Positions 23,034-35,383 are shown, counted from the stretch's first letter. The stretch is 64,000 nucleotides of DNA from Orobanche coerulescens (GCA_033398695.1 JAWKAU010000227.1:124001-188000); one strand, 5' to 3'. Numbers and translations: made by a program. The notes: generated by a model from the sequence alone, not told the origin.

Positions 23034-23640
23034 GGGTGTTTTCATGAGTTTCGCTCATTTCCTCCTTTTCTTCCACCGTGCGCGAGAGAGAGGGTTGAGA
23101 GGGGATTTCTTCTCCATCCACCCTTTTGATTGTGTGTTTTTCTTCATCTTCCTTCGATCGTGTAGCTCGGATTGTGGATCTAGCACGTGTTCTTCGGATT
23201 ATAGGGTTTGTATCTTCAAGAGGTAAGATCTCTTATACCCTAGTATGATTTTTGGGGAGGGTTTGGTGGTGATCTTGTGTTTTAATCCGAATTAACCGAT
23301 GTTGTTGTTAGATTTTGATAGTACTCTCGTGACCCTTGGTTTTCTTGTTTTTGGTTGGGATGAAATCCCGTTAGTTCACCGTTAACCGATTTCAATTCCC
23401 TACGCACTCTTGGTGTTCGATAAATTGTCCCAACGGGTAGAACTAGGAGGGATTTCTTCGTATTCATGATGTGAGATTGATTGTATATCATTATTGTGTT
23501 AGGGTCGGATTTGAGAGGATTGTTCGGACCGGAACCTATTCCTTCGTCGTCTCCTTCGCGTCGTATTACCAAGGCAAGTACCTCGATATACGAATTGTAA
23601 CTGCGTGAAATCATTGTTGTCGAAGTGTATGAGTTTATAT

Positions 23641-23835
23641 GGAGGTATATATATGTATGTGTATATATATATATATGTTTATATATATAGTTACATGTTA
23701 AATATATGTATGTATATACGTATATTAATATATATGTTTATGTCGGTGATCGACGAGTGTTGAATTCTACCATTAGTTGACGTACTCAACTTGGATTGAT
23801 GGGCGAACTATAGTTATTCATATAATATAGTGAGG

Positions 23836-23871
<36 letters not shown>

Positions 23872-23978
23872 GTGTATATATTCGGTTGAGTCGCAACATA
23901 GAGATATATGTGCGGTGTTGATTGAGTTTGATTGATAACATGCGTGTTATTGGAGGTATATATGGAGGTATATATATG

Positions 23979-24009
<31 letters not shown>

Positions 24010-24175
24010 GTGTTTATATATATAGTTACATGTTAAATATATGTATGTATATACGTATATTAATATATATGTTTATGTCGGTGATCGACGAGTGTTGAAT
24101 TCTACCATTAGTTGACGTACTCAACTTGGATTGATGGGCGAACTATAGTTATTCATATAATATAGTGAGGTTATA

Positions 24176-24216
<41 letters not shown>

Positions 24217-24310
24217 ATATATATAAATGTGTATATATTCGGTTGAGTCGCAACATAGAGATATATGTGCGGTGTTGATTGAGTTTGATTGATAACATGC
24301 GTGTTATTGT
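23641..24310 (+). repeat. AT-rich tandem duplication in the element B 5' LTR
   Basis: Two units of about 325-345 bp (from 23641 and from 23964) begin ggaggtatatatatgtatg and include (AT)n runs and the words tcggtgatcgacgagtg and gttgagtcgcaacatag. The 3' LTR has one unit, so the duplication arose after insertion or during assembly of the AT run. Confidence 0.85.
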
Positions 24311-25899
24311 TTATTTGTGTGGATATGGACTGGCGGAGAAATTGTGTGACTTGATGTACCGAGTTGAAAATTGTTGTGACAATTGTCCGTGTGCTTGATG
24401 TTTGAACAATGTGGATACTTGTTGTGAGAAACGTCATATCCGGGAACCTCTGAGGGCGGGGCGGTGTACTCCGGCCTGGTGTACGCTGCAATGTGCGGCT
24501 CCATATGGGTGGTGAACGCCGGTGTCACCTAATGCGCGTGCAAGGGGCGGCTCTTGCGGGAGTGACGCCGGTGCGGTGACATGTTCAAGGAGCGGCCGAC
24601 ATAGTGGAGTGAACGCCGGTGCACAGGTGTGCAGTGGAGGCGCCTGGCAGGCTTATTGGTTACGGGTATTTGAGTGATAGCTACGACCCCGTTACCGAAC
24701 GATGTTCGTATCTCAAATTCTTTCAACTCACTTTTAATGTTTGTCTTGATACAGACCGCAATCCGTGTTTTTGAAAGCTTGTTTCAAATTGTTTTTAAAG
24801 CGTTGGTATCAGGGTTAGTTAACCACGGAGGTTTGACGAAATCTCCGAGGGTTAATTAATCGGGGGTCTTGAGCAGATATGTCGAATGAGAGTTCTATAC
24901 CTTTGATTGTATTGTGGTGCTATTCTCGTATTGGGTCGAGGACCCCGTGGAATGTTGAGATGATTGGTTTCGTGATGATGTTATTTGGAATGGGTTGAGA
25001 ACCCCGTGAGATGTTGTAATGATTTCGTTTGTGACGGTGTTCTATAAATTGGGTCGAGAACCCCAAATAAGTTGACCTGGTTTTTGTGTAATCGTTTTCC
25101 ATACGTTGGGTCAAGGACCCCAGAGTTTTTGAAATTATTTCCAAAGGTATTCCCATTCGATTTTAAAAACCCCTAAACGGCCCGAGTCAATAATAATGAT
25201 TGCAAACTATCTTATCAAAATACTTTTCCTTTTACAAAAGGGATCTTCCTGACCCCTTGGGCTCGTTTAAAGTTTCATGAATGTTATTTTCCGTAAGGAG
25301 AATATGACTATGTGATTACCTTTCAACTCGTGTATGCGAGTGTTATTCTGTGCTGACTGTGGGAATGTATGGTTTGTGTTAAGGCTTCACGGCGGTTGAA
25401 TTTTACGTTGTTACTGTTCGTATATCTTGTATATTATGTACTTGCACTAGCAAAATTCCAGTTTGCTAACCCCCGAGTTTTCGGGGGGTGGGTGCCTGTT
25501 ATGCGCTCGGAGTTTTGGCACTGGGAGCAATCACGGATCGGCTTGGAAGGAGATGGAAGACGACGATGCTAATCACACCAGAGTCAGAGTCTTTTCTTTT
25601 GTATCATTTTGGTCGGTATTTCTCTGTCGTTCGAGTATTCACCCTTGCATGGGTGTAGTTATCATTTATTAAATTAAGTTGTCATTCTCTTTTTGTGTTC
25701 GAGTTTATTGTTGTCATTGTAATATGAATGTCGTTAGTTTCTGAATTGGTTTATGACCTTGTCGGTCTGTTTTCTATTTAATTTTGACCCCGGTCGGTCA
25801 ATCGTTGAGTAGTCTTTTGGAGTTTAGCCTGGTAGATCCTTGTGATAAGGGTCTACGGCGTGTGACATTCCCGGTCGTATTCTGGGGGTGTTACATTTA

Positions 25900-25911
25900 T
25901 GGTATCAGAGC
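25900..25911 (+). other. Primer binding site of element B
   Basis: TGGTATCAGAGC, complementary to the 3' end of initiator Met-tRNA, lies four bases after the LTR. It is the same as in element C and is intact. Confidence 0.85.
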
Positions 25912-26999
25912 TTAGGTTTGCGAAAAACCTAGGCCGTTGGGTCAAGTCCATGTCTTGTGTAAGTCGCGCGCATCAGAGTCGTGATTAGTATCGTGGTTCC
26001 GACATCATCTTCCGGCAATCCGTGATGGTAAGCCTCCCGATCGTAAGTCCCCTTATATACGTATTTGATTACATTGTGCTAATATGCTTAATGTGAACTA
26101 GGAATTGGAACTTGTTGGTGATATTATCGTTTTAGGATATAACATGCGCATGCGGTCCGAGTATAAATAGTTACATAGTATGCTTCGGAAGTCGAGCATG
26201 TTTATCTGTTTCGGTACTTTATTAGAATGAATTCACGAATGATAATGTTATCCACCGCATGAGTATTTTAAGATGGTTTTTGTTATCTTGCAAACCGAGT
26301 TTTGATATTTTGGTCTTGCATATTTTGATAGTATTCTTATGACGGTATTTGATATTTCATAAATGACTTTTGTGAGTATTTGAGAATATTACCGACTTCG
26401 GCCTTTTTGGCATTTAGATCATTTTTTTTAAGGAATTTTTGCACAGTGGGTTCCGGCACGGCCCACGGCGCAGTAGTATCTCGAATATTTTAAAGCAATG
26501 CTTTGAAATTTTCTAACATTGTGTAAAGCCATGATTTAATACCTTCATGTTAATTGGTCCCGTATCTCGGTGGATAATTCTTTCTATTTTCCATTTTGGA
26601 AGACGAGGTTAGATTTTCATATTTGTGATATTTGGTACTCATCATTTTTGAAATATTTCAATTTAGTTACGAATTAATTTTCGATTTCTTTTTTTCTTTT
26701 ATTCATCACTCGAAAATAATTTTTAGAGTCATTATGTAAACTTCCTCTTCCGAAATAAAAGACAGTGTTTACAAGTCTTGGGCGCAACGTGACTAGCCCC
26801 TTTTTCAAAAATTTGTTTTCATTAAGTGCATACATATAATGATCGTCCTCGTCGAGGAACTCGAACTTGACTTCATAAAACTTTATGCTTTACGATATTA
26901 CCGTTATTCTATAGATGTTAACTAAACCTTGCGTTGATAAGGGTGGTATACTGTACGACTGATTATTTGATAATGCTGAATGGAACTATCTGTATTAGT
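25912..26999 (+). other. Element B untranslated leader
   Basis: About 1.1 kb between the PBS and the gag-like ORF, AT-rich, with no conserved domain. It may hold the packaging signal needed by a non-autonomous element, but nothing specific is visible. Confidence 0.5.
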
Positions 27000-27515
27000 A
27001 TGTCAAGCCTCGGCGGACGTGGACGTGATGATGGAAATGGAAGCGGCAAGGTGGTTCGTACGACCACGATCCATGCTACGGTGAAGGAGTATCTAGATCA
27101 ATCGATATCCTATGAAATCTCCTCAGTGGTCGAGCCCACGAGCGAAGCCAAGAGACCGAGGATATCTAGGAAGTTTTTGGGCGGTGAAGAGCCTAAGGCT
27201 CCCAAACCCCAACGTCGTTCGAACGCGTCGTCTTCGCGATCAGGAGTGAGCGCTTGGAATCCCAAGCCAGCATCGGTGACTCTCGGTAAGGAGGGAGGGT
27301 GCTTCAACTGCAATCGTCAGGGACATGTTCATGCAAATTGTCCCTCTCCACTCTTGACTTGTTACCGGTGTGGGTGTGAAGGTCATCGGGAGAAACACTG
27401 TGAGACAGTTTCCGAATTGGCAAAGAATGCCGCCCTGAGAGAGAGCAGAGCTAGTGACTGGAGAATGTCCCGAAACCCTATGTTTCCTTCTGAAGAGCCT
27501 AACATGGGAGGATGA
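27000..27515 (+). CDS. Element B gag-like zinc-knuckle protein (truncated gag)
   Basis: An open frame from an in-frame ATG at 26934; I prefer the ATG at 27000 (MSSLGGRGRDDGNGSG) because it matches the Gly/Arg-rich gag start of element A. It encodes 171 aa. The N-terminus is Gly/Arg-rich, then there is a short Glu/Ser/Pro linker. Two CCHC knuckles follow: CFNCNRQGHVHANC (about 27300-27341) and CYRCGCEGHREKHC (about 27360-27401), spaced as in the gag of element C. The capsid core present in C (AQYFLAKEAATWW region) is absent, so this is gag with its middle deleted. Zinc knuckles bind element RNA. The frame is intact from 27000 to the stop, unlike every pol gene in the window. Confidence 0.8.
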   Translation: MSSLGGRGRDDGNGSGKVVRTTTIHATVKEYLDQSISYEISSVVEPTSEAKRPRISRKFLGGEEPKAPKPQRRSNASSSRSGVSAWNPKPASVTLGKEGGCFNCNRQGHVHANCPSPLLTCYRCGCEGHREKHCETVSELAKNAALRESRASDWRMSRNPMFPSEEPNMGG

Positions 27516-28186
27516 ATATTTTGCAATATGTCCTAATTGTTGCTCTTTTGAACAATCGTGACTTTGATCGTTCCTCATTTCATTGCTCTATGTTACCAAC
27601 TCTTGTTGTTCTAAGTTCGGGATCGAAATGTTTTCTTAGTATGGGGAAATGTACTACCCGTACTCTTCATAGTATTTTCAGTGTTGGGTGACTTTCATTG
27701 CTGGTACTTCATCTATGACCCTCTCGATAATTTTTTTTTTTTAAACTACCCTGTTGTACTTAGCCTACCGTTCTCCGAACGAATTTCAGAACCGTGTTGT
27801 TAGACTCCGTGAATTATTGTGGTCTTTCCACATCTGAGCTTGATTCTTGCAGAAATTTTGTTCGAAGCTAATATTCCCTCGCGTGCAATTAACATTTCCG
27901 GATGTATTATGAACTTGGATGCGGTTGGTTGAGCTCGAAACATGATTTTCAGGACGTCTGAACTATTTTGTGATTTTCTTCCCTCTGGGAGTTTTGGTGT
28001 CCAAATTCATACTCCTCCACCTCAACTTATCGTGTTCCCATACATTTTTATCGCCTCGACTCACGTACCGGATGCTCACTAGGTCAGTTCATCGTATTTC
28101 TGGAACCTTGCATTCGCGCTTTGCTCGTGATGAATTGGGGCTGAGCAAGTAGTTATTTCCTTGATTGTTCCGCCGCTCTCTATTTT
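27516..28186 (+). other. Element B 3' internal non-coding region
   Basis: No RT, RNase H or integrase motif in any frame. The segment ends in the stem-loop and purine tract. It corresponds to where pol would lie in element C. Confidence 0.6.
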
Positions 28187-28223
28187 AAGTTTCGGGACGA
28201 AACTTTTTTTAAGGAGAGTAGAA
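28187..28223 (+). promoter_or_regulatory. Stem-loop and polypurine tract before the element B 3' LTR
   Basis: AAGTTTCGGGACGAAACTT (28187-28205), then aaggagagtagaa abutting the LTR. The stem-loop is identical to those in A and C although element B has no pol stop codon here. Confidence 0.8.
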
Positions 28224-31200
28224 TGTAATATCCGCAAATTCGATTTCCGGTAATTTTCATTTTTTTCCGGCGGAGGTCCGTTTCGACAACTCGCTTGTCA
28301 CTGTTTTGGAATTCTGAACCTATTTTGTTCTTGGAGTTTCTCCGCTTAGACGGGTCTCGATGACGTTTTTACGTAATTTCATCTTGTGTTATATTTTGTC
28401 TCATGTGTATTTGTCTCTCGTTAAACTCGTTCGATTTCGTCATTTTATTACTTCCAGGGGTTCGTATGATTGAGTAGAACATGTTGTGAGTTTCGGATTG
28501 TTAATCCGACGTTGTATCGTGATTTTCGGATGTTTGGGCCGTTTTTGTAACTTCCTAGAAATTTAGGGAATTTGTTCCTTGTTCGACCTTGGTTGTGTAC
28601 CTCAGATCGTTTTGGGGTTCCGTACTTCCATTTCGTGTTATTGTTGCCCAAATATCGATTCCTATTGCTTTTATTCTCTTTAGGATCTTTTTCGTCATTT
28701 TGGGACCCGATGGGGGTGTGAGTCGCGGCACAAGGATTGTGCGCCGCGGCACACATACTACCCGATTGTTGGCCGAGCAGTCTGCGTGTGCCGCGGCACA
28801 AGGATTGTGCGCCGCGGCACACAGCTGAAGCCGCTGCGCACACTTGTCCGGCCGCGGCACACCCGTGTGTCACCTGCCGGCTAAAACCTCTCAGACAAGG
28901 TGCCGCAAGATCCCCAGTGCCGCGGCACATGCCGAGTCTGAGCCGCGGCACACTCCAAATGAGCCGCGGCACAACGAGCGGTCAGCCGACCACTGGGCGC
29001 AATTTTTGGCCCTGTGCCGCGGCACAGATTAGCTGAGCCGCGGCACACAATGCGGCCGCTATAATCAGGTGTTTTCAGCGAGTTTCGCTCATTTCCTCCT
29101 TTTCTTCCACCGTGCGCGAGAGAGAGAGGGTTGAGAGGGGGACTTCTTCTCCATCCACCCTTTTGATTGTGTGTTTTTCTTCATCTTCCTTCGATCGTGT
29201 AGCTCGGATTGTGGATCTAGCACGTGTTCTTCGGATTATTGGGTTTGTATCTTCAAGAGGTAAGATCTCTTATACCCTAGTATGATTTTTGGGGAGGGTT
29301 TGGTGGTGATCTTGTGTTTTAATCCGAATTAACCGATGTTGTTGTTAGTTTTTGATAGTACTCGTGACCCTTGGTTTTCTTGTTTTTGGTTGGGATGAAA
29401 TCCCGTTAGTTCACCGTTAACCGATTTCAATTCCCTACGCACTCTTGGTGTTCGATAAATTGTCCCAACGGGTAGAACTAGGAGGGATTTCTTCGTATTC
29501 ATGATGTGAGATTGATTGTATATCATTATTGTGTTAGGGTCGGATTTGAGAGGATTGTTCGACCGAACCTATTCCTTCGTCGTCTCCTTCGTCGTATTAC
29601 CAAGGCAAGTACCTCGATATACGAATTGTAACTGCGTGAAATCATTGTTGTCGAAGTGTATGAGTTTATATGGAGGTATATATATGTATGTGTATATATA
29701 TCTATATATATGTGTGTTTATATATATAGTTACATGTTAAATATATGTATGTATATACGTATATTAATATATATGTTTATGTCGGTGATCGACGAGTGTT
29801 GAATTCTACCATTAGTTGACGTACTCAACTTGGATTGATGGGCGAACTATAGTTATTCATATAATATAGTGAGGTTATATTTATATATATATATATCTAT
29901 ATATATAAATGTGTATATATTCGGTTGAGTCGCAACATAGAGATATATGTGCGGTGTTGATTGAGTTTGATTGATAACGTGCGTGTTATTGTTTATTTGT
30001 GTGGATACGGACTGGCGGAGAAATTGTGTGACTTGATGTACCGAGTTGAAAATTGTTGTGACAATTGTCCGTGTGCTTGATGTTTGAACAATGTGGATAC
30101 TTGTTGTGAGAAACGTCATATCCGGGAACCTTTGAGGGCGGGGCGGTGTACTCCGGCCTGGTGTACGCTGCAATGTGCGGCTCCATATGGGTGGTGAACG
30201 CCGGTGTCACCTAATGCGCGTGCAAGGGGCGGCTCTTGCGGGAGTGACGCCGGTGCGGTGACATGTTCAAGGAGCGGCCGACATAGTGGAGTGAACGCCG
30301 GTGCAGTGTGTGGTGGAGGCGCCTGGCAGGCTTATTGGTTACGGGTATTTGAGTGATAGCTACGACCCCGTTACCGAACGATGTTCATATCTCAAATTCT
30401 TTCAACTCACTTTTAATGTTTGTCTTGATACAGACCGCAATCCGTGTTTTTGAAAGCTTGTTTCAAATTGTTTTTAAAGCGTTGGTATCGGGTTAGTTAA
30501 CCACGGAGGTTTGACGAAATCTCCGAGGGTTAATTAATCGGGGTCTTGAGCAGATATGTCGAATGAGAGTTCTATACCTTTGATTGTATTGTGGTGCTAT
30601 TCTGTATTGGGTCGAGGACCCTGTGGAATGTTGAGATGATTGGTTTCGTGATGATGTTATTTGGAATGGGTTGAGAACCCCGTGAGATGTTGTAATGATT
30701 TCGTTTGTGACGGTGTTCTATAAATTGGGTCGAGAACCCCAAATAAGTTGACCTGGTTTTTGTGTAATCGTTTTCCATACGTTGGGTCAAGGACCCCGAG
30801 TTTTTGAAATTATTTCCAAAGGTATTCCCATTCGATTTTAAAACCCCTAAACGGCCCGAGTAATAATGATTGCAAACTATCTTATCAAAATACTTTTCCT
30901 TTTACAAAAGGGATCTTCCCGACCCTCGGCTCGTTTAAAGTTTCATGAATGTTATTTTCCGTAAGGAGAATATGACTATGTGATTACCTTTCACCTCGTG
31001 TATGCGAGTGTTATTCTGTGCTGACTGTGGGAATGTATGGTTTGTGTTAAGGCTTCACGGAGGTTGAATTTTGCGTTGTTACTGTTCGTATATCTTGTAT
31101 ATTATGTACTTGCACTAGCAAAATTCCGGTTGCTAACCCCGAGTTTTCGGGGTGGGTGCTGTTATGCGCTCAGTTTTTGGCGGCTCGGGAGCGATCACGG

Positions 31201-31559
31201 ATCGGCTTGGAAGGAGATGGAAGACGACGATGCTAATCACATCAGAGTCAGAGTCTTTTCTTTTGTATCATTTTGGTCGGTATTTCTCTGTCGTTCGAGT
31301 ATTCACCCTTGCATGGGTGTAGTTATCATTTATTAAATTAAGTTGTCATTCTCTTTTTGTGTTCGAGTTTATTGTTGTCATTGTAATATGAATGTCGTTA
31401 GTTTCTGAATTGGTTTATGACCTTGTCGGTCTGTTTTCTATTTAATTTTGACCCCGGTCGGTCAATCGTTGAGTAGTCTTTTGGAGTTTAGCCTGGTAGA
31501 TCCTTGTGATAAGGGTCTACGGCATGTGACATTCCCGGTCGTATTCTGGGGGTGTTACA
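28224..31559 (+). repeat. Element B 3' LTR
   Basis: Directly repeats 22200-25895 with few substitutions. It has a single copy of the AT-rich block (from about 29671), and its U3 array is better preserved than in the 5' LTR. It ends GGGGGTGTTACA, followed by the target copy TGTTT. Confidence 0.9.
28720..29066 (+). promoter_or_regulatory. Element B U3 GCCGCGGC palindrome array (3' LTR)
   Basis: Nine GCCGCGGC cores in about 320 bp, including the perfect palindrome TGTGCCGCGGCACA at 28787-28800. TATA-like ctataatc lies at 29059-29066. Spacing between cores is irregular (roughly 20-60 bp). Confidence 0.75.
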
Positions 31560-31800
31560 TGTTTGTAGTATAAGTTTTAGGTAATTAGTTATATGAAATG
31601 TATTGGATTTGTTTTATCTAATGTTCAGAACTCGTGCGATGCACAAAAGTTGTATCTAATGTTCATCGCGTAATGTTTGTGTAAATTGCCGAATATAATT
31701 TTTTATATGTTTTGTGCCCGTGCGATGCACACATGTTTTATCTAATTGTTCATCGCGTAATGTTTGTGTAAATTGCTGAGTGTTAGTATGATGGTGAGTC
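31560..31800 (+). repeat. Continuation of the CGTGCGATGCAC repeat array
   Basis: Completes the unit interrupted by element B (gtagtataagttttaggtaa) and adds further copies at 31631 (ctcgtgcgatgcac) and about 31717 (cccgtgcgatgcac), each followed by gtaatgtttgtgtaaattg. Confidence 0.65.
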
Positions 31801-34270
31801 TGAAATATACAACAATCTTTTGTTGATGTCTTTTACAAATGGGTTCGAGAAAAAATTGAAGTTTCCAACCCTTATTAATGCTCTTCATTAATGCATTATT
31901 TTCAAGACCTTATTAATTAAGACCCACACATATATGAATTATGTAATTCATGTGTCACAATACGTAATGCATGTGTCACAAAACCAACTTCAATGTTTCC
32001 GAAACATATCAATTATTAGCCGATATGGATTCTTATAAAATGAAGATTAATACAACGACTTAAGAATAGCATAAAGTGAAAAGAATTATATGTAAGGAAT
32101 TATTCATCTAAATAAAACACCTTTAAGTTTTGTTACATGTTTATTTGACCTTCAAGTAGTCATAGATCGACCTACAATTAGTTTATATTAGATTATGTTC
32201 TTCATAAATGTTATATATCATGTCAAACTTTCTAAATTTTCTTGTAAAAGCAAATGTCATCATTTTCTTTTCAGAAGGATTACATGAAAGTATTAGAAAT
32301 CATGATTCGTGTATGCATGTCATCTGCATGTCATTTGAAAATCGTAATGTATAAAAAATTCAGAGATGATGTCTTTTACATGACGATCATAATATTTAAC
32401 AAACACCCACTTAATCACATTAACCCAAACAGTCCCCATTCAACCTTTTTACCACCGTCACCAATACCACCATTGCCACCACCGCCACCACAACCACTAC
32501 CACTGCCCACAACCATCACCCCACCAACTCCGACCACATACTTTATAAGAATTTGCACTAAAAACATAATATATATAAAGTTATTAAAAACATAATATAT
32601 ATAAAAATATCTACAGCAATCGAGTGTTCATATATTCTTTTATTTAGCATTTATATGCTTTGAAAAATCATTACAATACCATACGTAATAAAATAACTTG
32701 CACAAAACATATAATATACTAAAGGGTGTTCCTTCTTCAACCCCAAATGGTCCAAACGTCCTTTTGTTGCTCTTCAAAGTGAGTGTTATTAGCAATGATG
32801 CAAATCAGATTTGTCCTCTATGTGCAGCCTACTATCAACATCGAATTTCACCGCTATATCCACCATATCCACACCTTCATAACATGTCTTATCACAAACA
32901 AACAATCATGTTTCCTCCATATTTTATCAACCTACATATTTATAAACTTCACCACAAAGAAATTGGATGATTAATCTTAAGAACACAAATATTGAAAGTA
33001 TAAACTAATAATTATAAATGTAAAGTAGTAACCTCGACTCAGCAGAGGGTTTAGAATGAAAATGCTTCACTTTAGAAGAGTCATATAAAACATCCATTGC
33101 TGAAAGCTTGAAATGTTTCTTTTCGTTCACTTTTAGCGAAAACAACTGCCGCCAAAAGTTGAAAGAAGATATTACCAAAACCGTAAGGTGTATGCCAATT
33201 CTTCATAAGATAATAGTAATTAATAGGAATAAAAAGACCTTTCTACCCTCATCATCATTTTCAGATCTATTGTCACCGTCGGTTGGCAATAGTTTTGGAC
33301 ATCCATTATTTCATCGATATCTTCCTACTTCGCCTATTTAGAAATTGTAAGACCATGTGTAAAAGTACTATATTAAAAGAAAATGTCACTCATGCATGCA
33401 TCTTGAGTGCTTTGAGATATAAGAGTGTAGAATGAAAACAAAAGAATATCCACAAACTTACATTATCAATAGACTGAAAATCAATGCCTTCCACATAAAT
33501 GGCATTACTTCTACAATAAGTCTATGAAAAGCTCTCAAGCAGGACCTCAAAGTTTGTATTTCCCATGTAATTCAAAAACGGCACAACTCAATCTTCATCC
33601 AAAAACTCATTTCTTGATATCACGAAATAAAACAAACCATTTTAGAAACTATGTCATGGCTATAGGTAAAGTTGGATGACTTGGATGCATAAGTCAATTG
33701 TATTTATAGTTATAAGTCGACCTTTGAACATGCTTCATACACAATATAAACCTGGTACACGTGATTTGCACGATATTATCACTTTACACATACTCAAATT
33801 AAAGGTTATCATAAGCAACAAACTATCATGACATCACATGATTCACAACATCAGCAATTTACACACAAACAATAATAAACTAACAGCAAGCATGTGATTT
33901 GTATGAAATCATTAAACTACACACAAATTAAAGTTTCGCGCACACACACATCATTAACAAAGACCAAAGATCAGGTGATTCACGCATCTAGCTTTGACCA
34001 TTCGAACACTTTGTACTTTTTGCTCTTCAAATGGTGTTATTTATAGTATTCAATGATGGTGGTTGAAGGGTTTGTGCATTTATTTGAAGGCAAATGAAAT
34101 GAGCGAATGATTAAATGAAAGAGACTGGGAAAGCTATTTGATGACACTTCGCATGCACATGACATTAATCTCGTATATTAGAAGGATGAATTTTCACTTT
34201 TCATAATATTTTCACTTCAAAATTGATGTCATTAATACTCCACATTCAATTTTTAGGACCTAATCTTACA
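31801..34270. other. AT-rich intergenic DNA
   Basis: No recognised gene or element. A short CCA/CCG-rich patch at 32440-32530 gives a Pro-rich frame by chance. The minus strand around 33020-33560 holds several medium-length frames that could be a decayed gene, but no family motif is visible. Confidence 0.45.
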
Positions 34271-34272
34271 AT

Positions 34273-34279
34273 ATATATG

Positions 34280-34317
<38 letters not shown>

Positions 34318-34350
34318 GAGGCTTGATCCAACCCGTGCGATGCACGGTCT
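34273..34350 (+). repeat. (ATT)n microsatellite joined to CGTGCGATGCAC
   Basis: About 14 ATT units end in acgaggcttgatccaaccc, then gtgcgatgcacgg. The same junction (tattattattatacgaggc, then gtgcgatgcacc) is present at 21635-21682, so the microsatellite is part of the dispersed repeat. Confidence 0.7.
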
Positions 34351-34849
34351 TTGGTTGCAGACGCTTGAATGAGCATTGGTTGCAGACGCTTGAATGAGCA
34401 TATGACGGTAGTTAGATGCCTATTAGAGAATTTGTATTATATTTATTTTAGAGGATTTAATTGTGATGTTATCATAACTTTTGTATTTAAATTAGTTTAT
34501 TTACATTTAAAGTTACAATTAAAATAGTCTTTTCACATGTAGTCTTTTAATATGAATAAGGACTCATCCGTAACGCTTTTTCCGTGTACAATTATTTTTG
34601 GTGTGCAATGCATTAGTTGTACAGTACTAATTTTTGTGCACAACCCCCTTGCACATTAAATTAAGGGGGATAAGCTTTATATATAATAGATAGATGTTGG
34701 TATTAGCTGTATGTAAATCCTGAAACGTCGCCGTATGGGATTTTTATGTTTGAAACGAAGTCGTCTTTCCTGCTCCAACATTGCCTCAAGCCCGCAACTT
34801 TTCGTTCAACGGATATAAAAAAGTGGAAAATTTTAAACCCAGAATATTG

Positions 34850-34856
<7 letters not shown>
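34351..34856. other. AT-rich spacer with one hairpin-tail repeat copy
   Basis: An 18-bp word (gcagacgcttgaatgagc) is doubled at 34355-34400. At 34641-34690 lies a copy of ccccttgcacattaaattaa followed by gggggataagctttatata, related to copies at 35529 and 35815. Confidence 0.5.
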
Positions 34857-34882
<26 letters not shown>

Positions 34883-34885
<3 letters not shown>

Positions 34886-35350
34886 GGATGTCAACTTTAT
34901 CCATACTCGATCTTACCCGTTGGATAAACCCGAAATCGGGTCGGGTATCGGCCGAACCCAAAATTTTATGATCGGGTACGAGTAGGGTATGGGTATAGTA
35001 TATCACCCGAATACCCGACCCGATTACCCGATCCGCGTACCCGTTTGAATTATATAAATATATTATTATTATTATATATTATAGATAAATATTATATTGT
35101 ATTATAAATTATATATATTATTATATAAAATATTATGTTTTAAATATTTATTGTACTACATTGAATTTATTAATTACATTATATGTATACATGATAAATA
35201 TTGAAAGTATTTATATTCTTAAGTATAGGGTATACGGTGCAGAATACCCATTAGGTACCGATTGCGATGGGCAATACGAACCGATCCGAATCAAATAGGG
35301 TAGGGTATGGAGAAGGCATACCCGTCACACCCGACCCATTGACATCCCTA
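34883..35350. mobile_element. MITE inserted in a GA microsatellite
   Basis: 468 bp bounded by perfect 12-bp inverted repeats TAGGGATGTCAA (34883-34894) and TTGACATCCCTA (35339-35350). The flanks are AGAGAGAG on both sides (34875-34882 and 35351-35358), consistent with an 8-bp hAT target duplication, although the (GA)n context makes this weaker evidence. Subterminal DNA is rich in acccgacccg and gggtatgggta words. The middle is pure AT with no coding capacity. Confidence 0.85.

Positions 35351-35383
<33 letters not shown>

Larger units (their letters stand above)
22200..25895 (+). repeat. Element B 5' LTR
   Basis: Starts TGTAATATCCGC and ends GGGGGTGTTACA. It is about 360 bp longer than the 3' LTR because an AT-rich block is duplicated (23641-24310). 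U3 contains the GCCGCGGC palindrome array and a TATA-like ctataatc at 23026-23033. Downstream is a purine-rich gcgagagagag tract. Confidence 0.9.
22200..31559 (+). mobile_element. Element B: non-autonomous LTR retrotransposon (TR-GAG-like)
   Basis: 9,360 bp with direct LTRs of 3,696 bp (22200-25895) and 3,336 bp (28224-31559). The target duplication TGTTT flanks both ends (22195-22199, 31560-31564). The internal part is only 2.3 kb. It has a canonical PBS and a stem-loop plus purine tract but no protease, RT, RNase H or integrase, only a short gag-like ORF with two zinc knuckles. LTR ends, U3 start and PBS context are clearly homologous to element C, so a C-like autonomous element could supply the missing enzymes. 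This arrangement fits the described TR-GAG class of large-LTR elements. Confidence 0.9.

Noticed and set aside
23640..24250. Regular AT repeats considered as a CRISPR or satellite array
   Set aside because: Plant LTR context and simple (AT)n. The two large units are a duplication, with no spacers.
24171..24528. Minus-strand frames in the element B LTR (also 29853-30210)
   Set aside because: Identical in both LTRs but composed of (AT)n translation and no family motif. They are LTR sequence, not genes.
32254..32595. Pro-rich plus-strand frame
   Set aside because: A CCA/CCG low-complexity patch in AT-rich DNA with no conserved domain.
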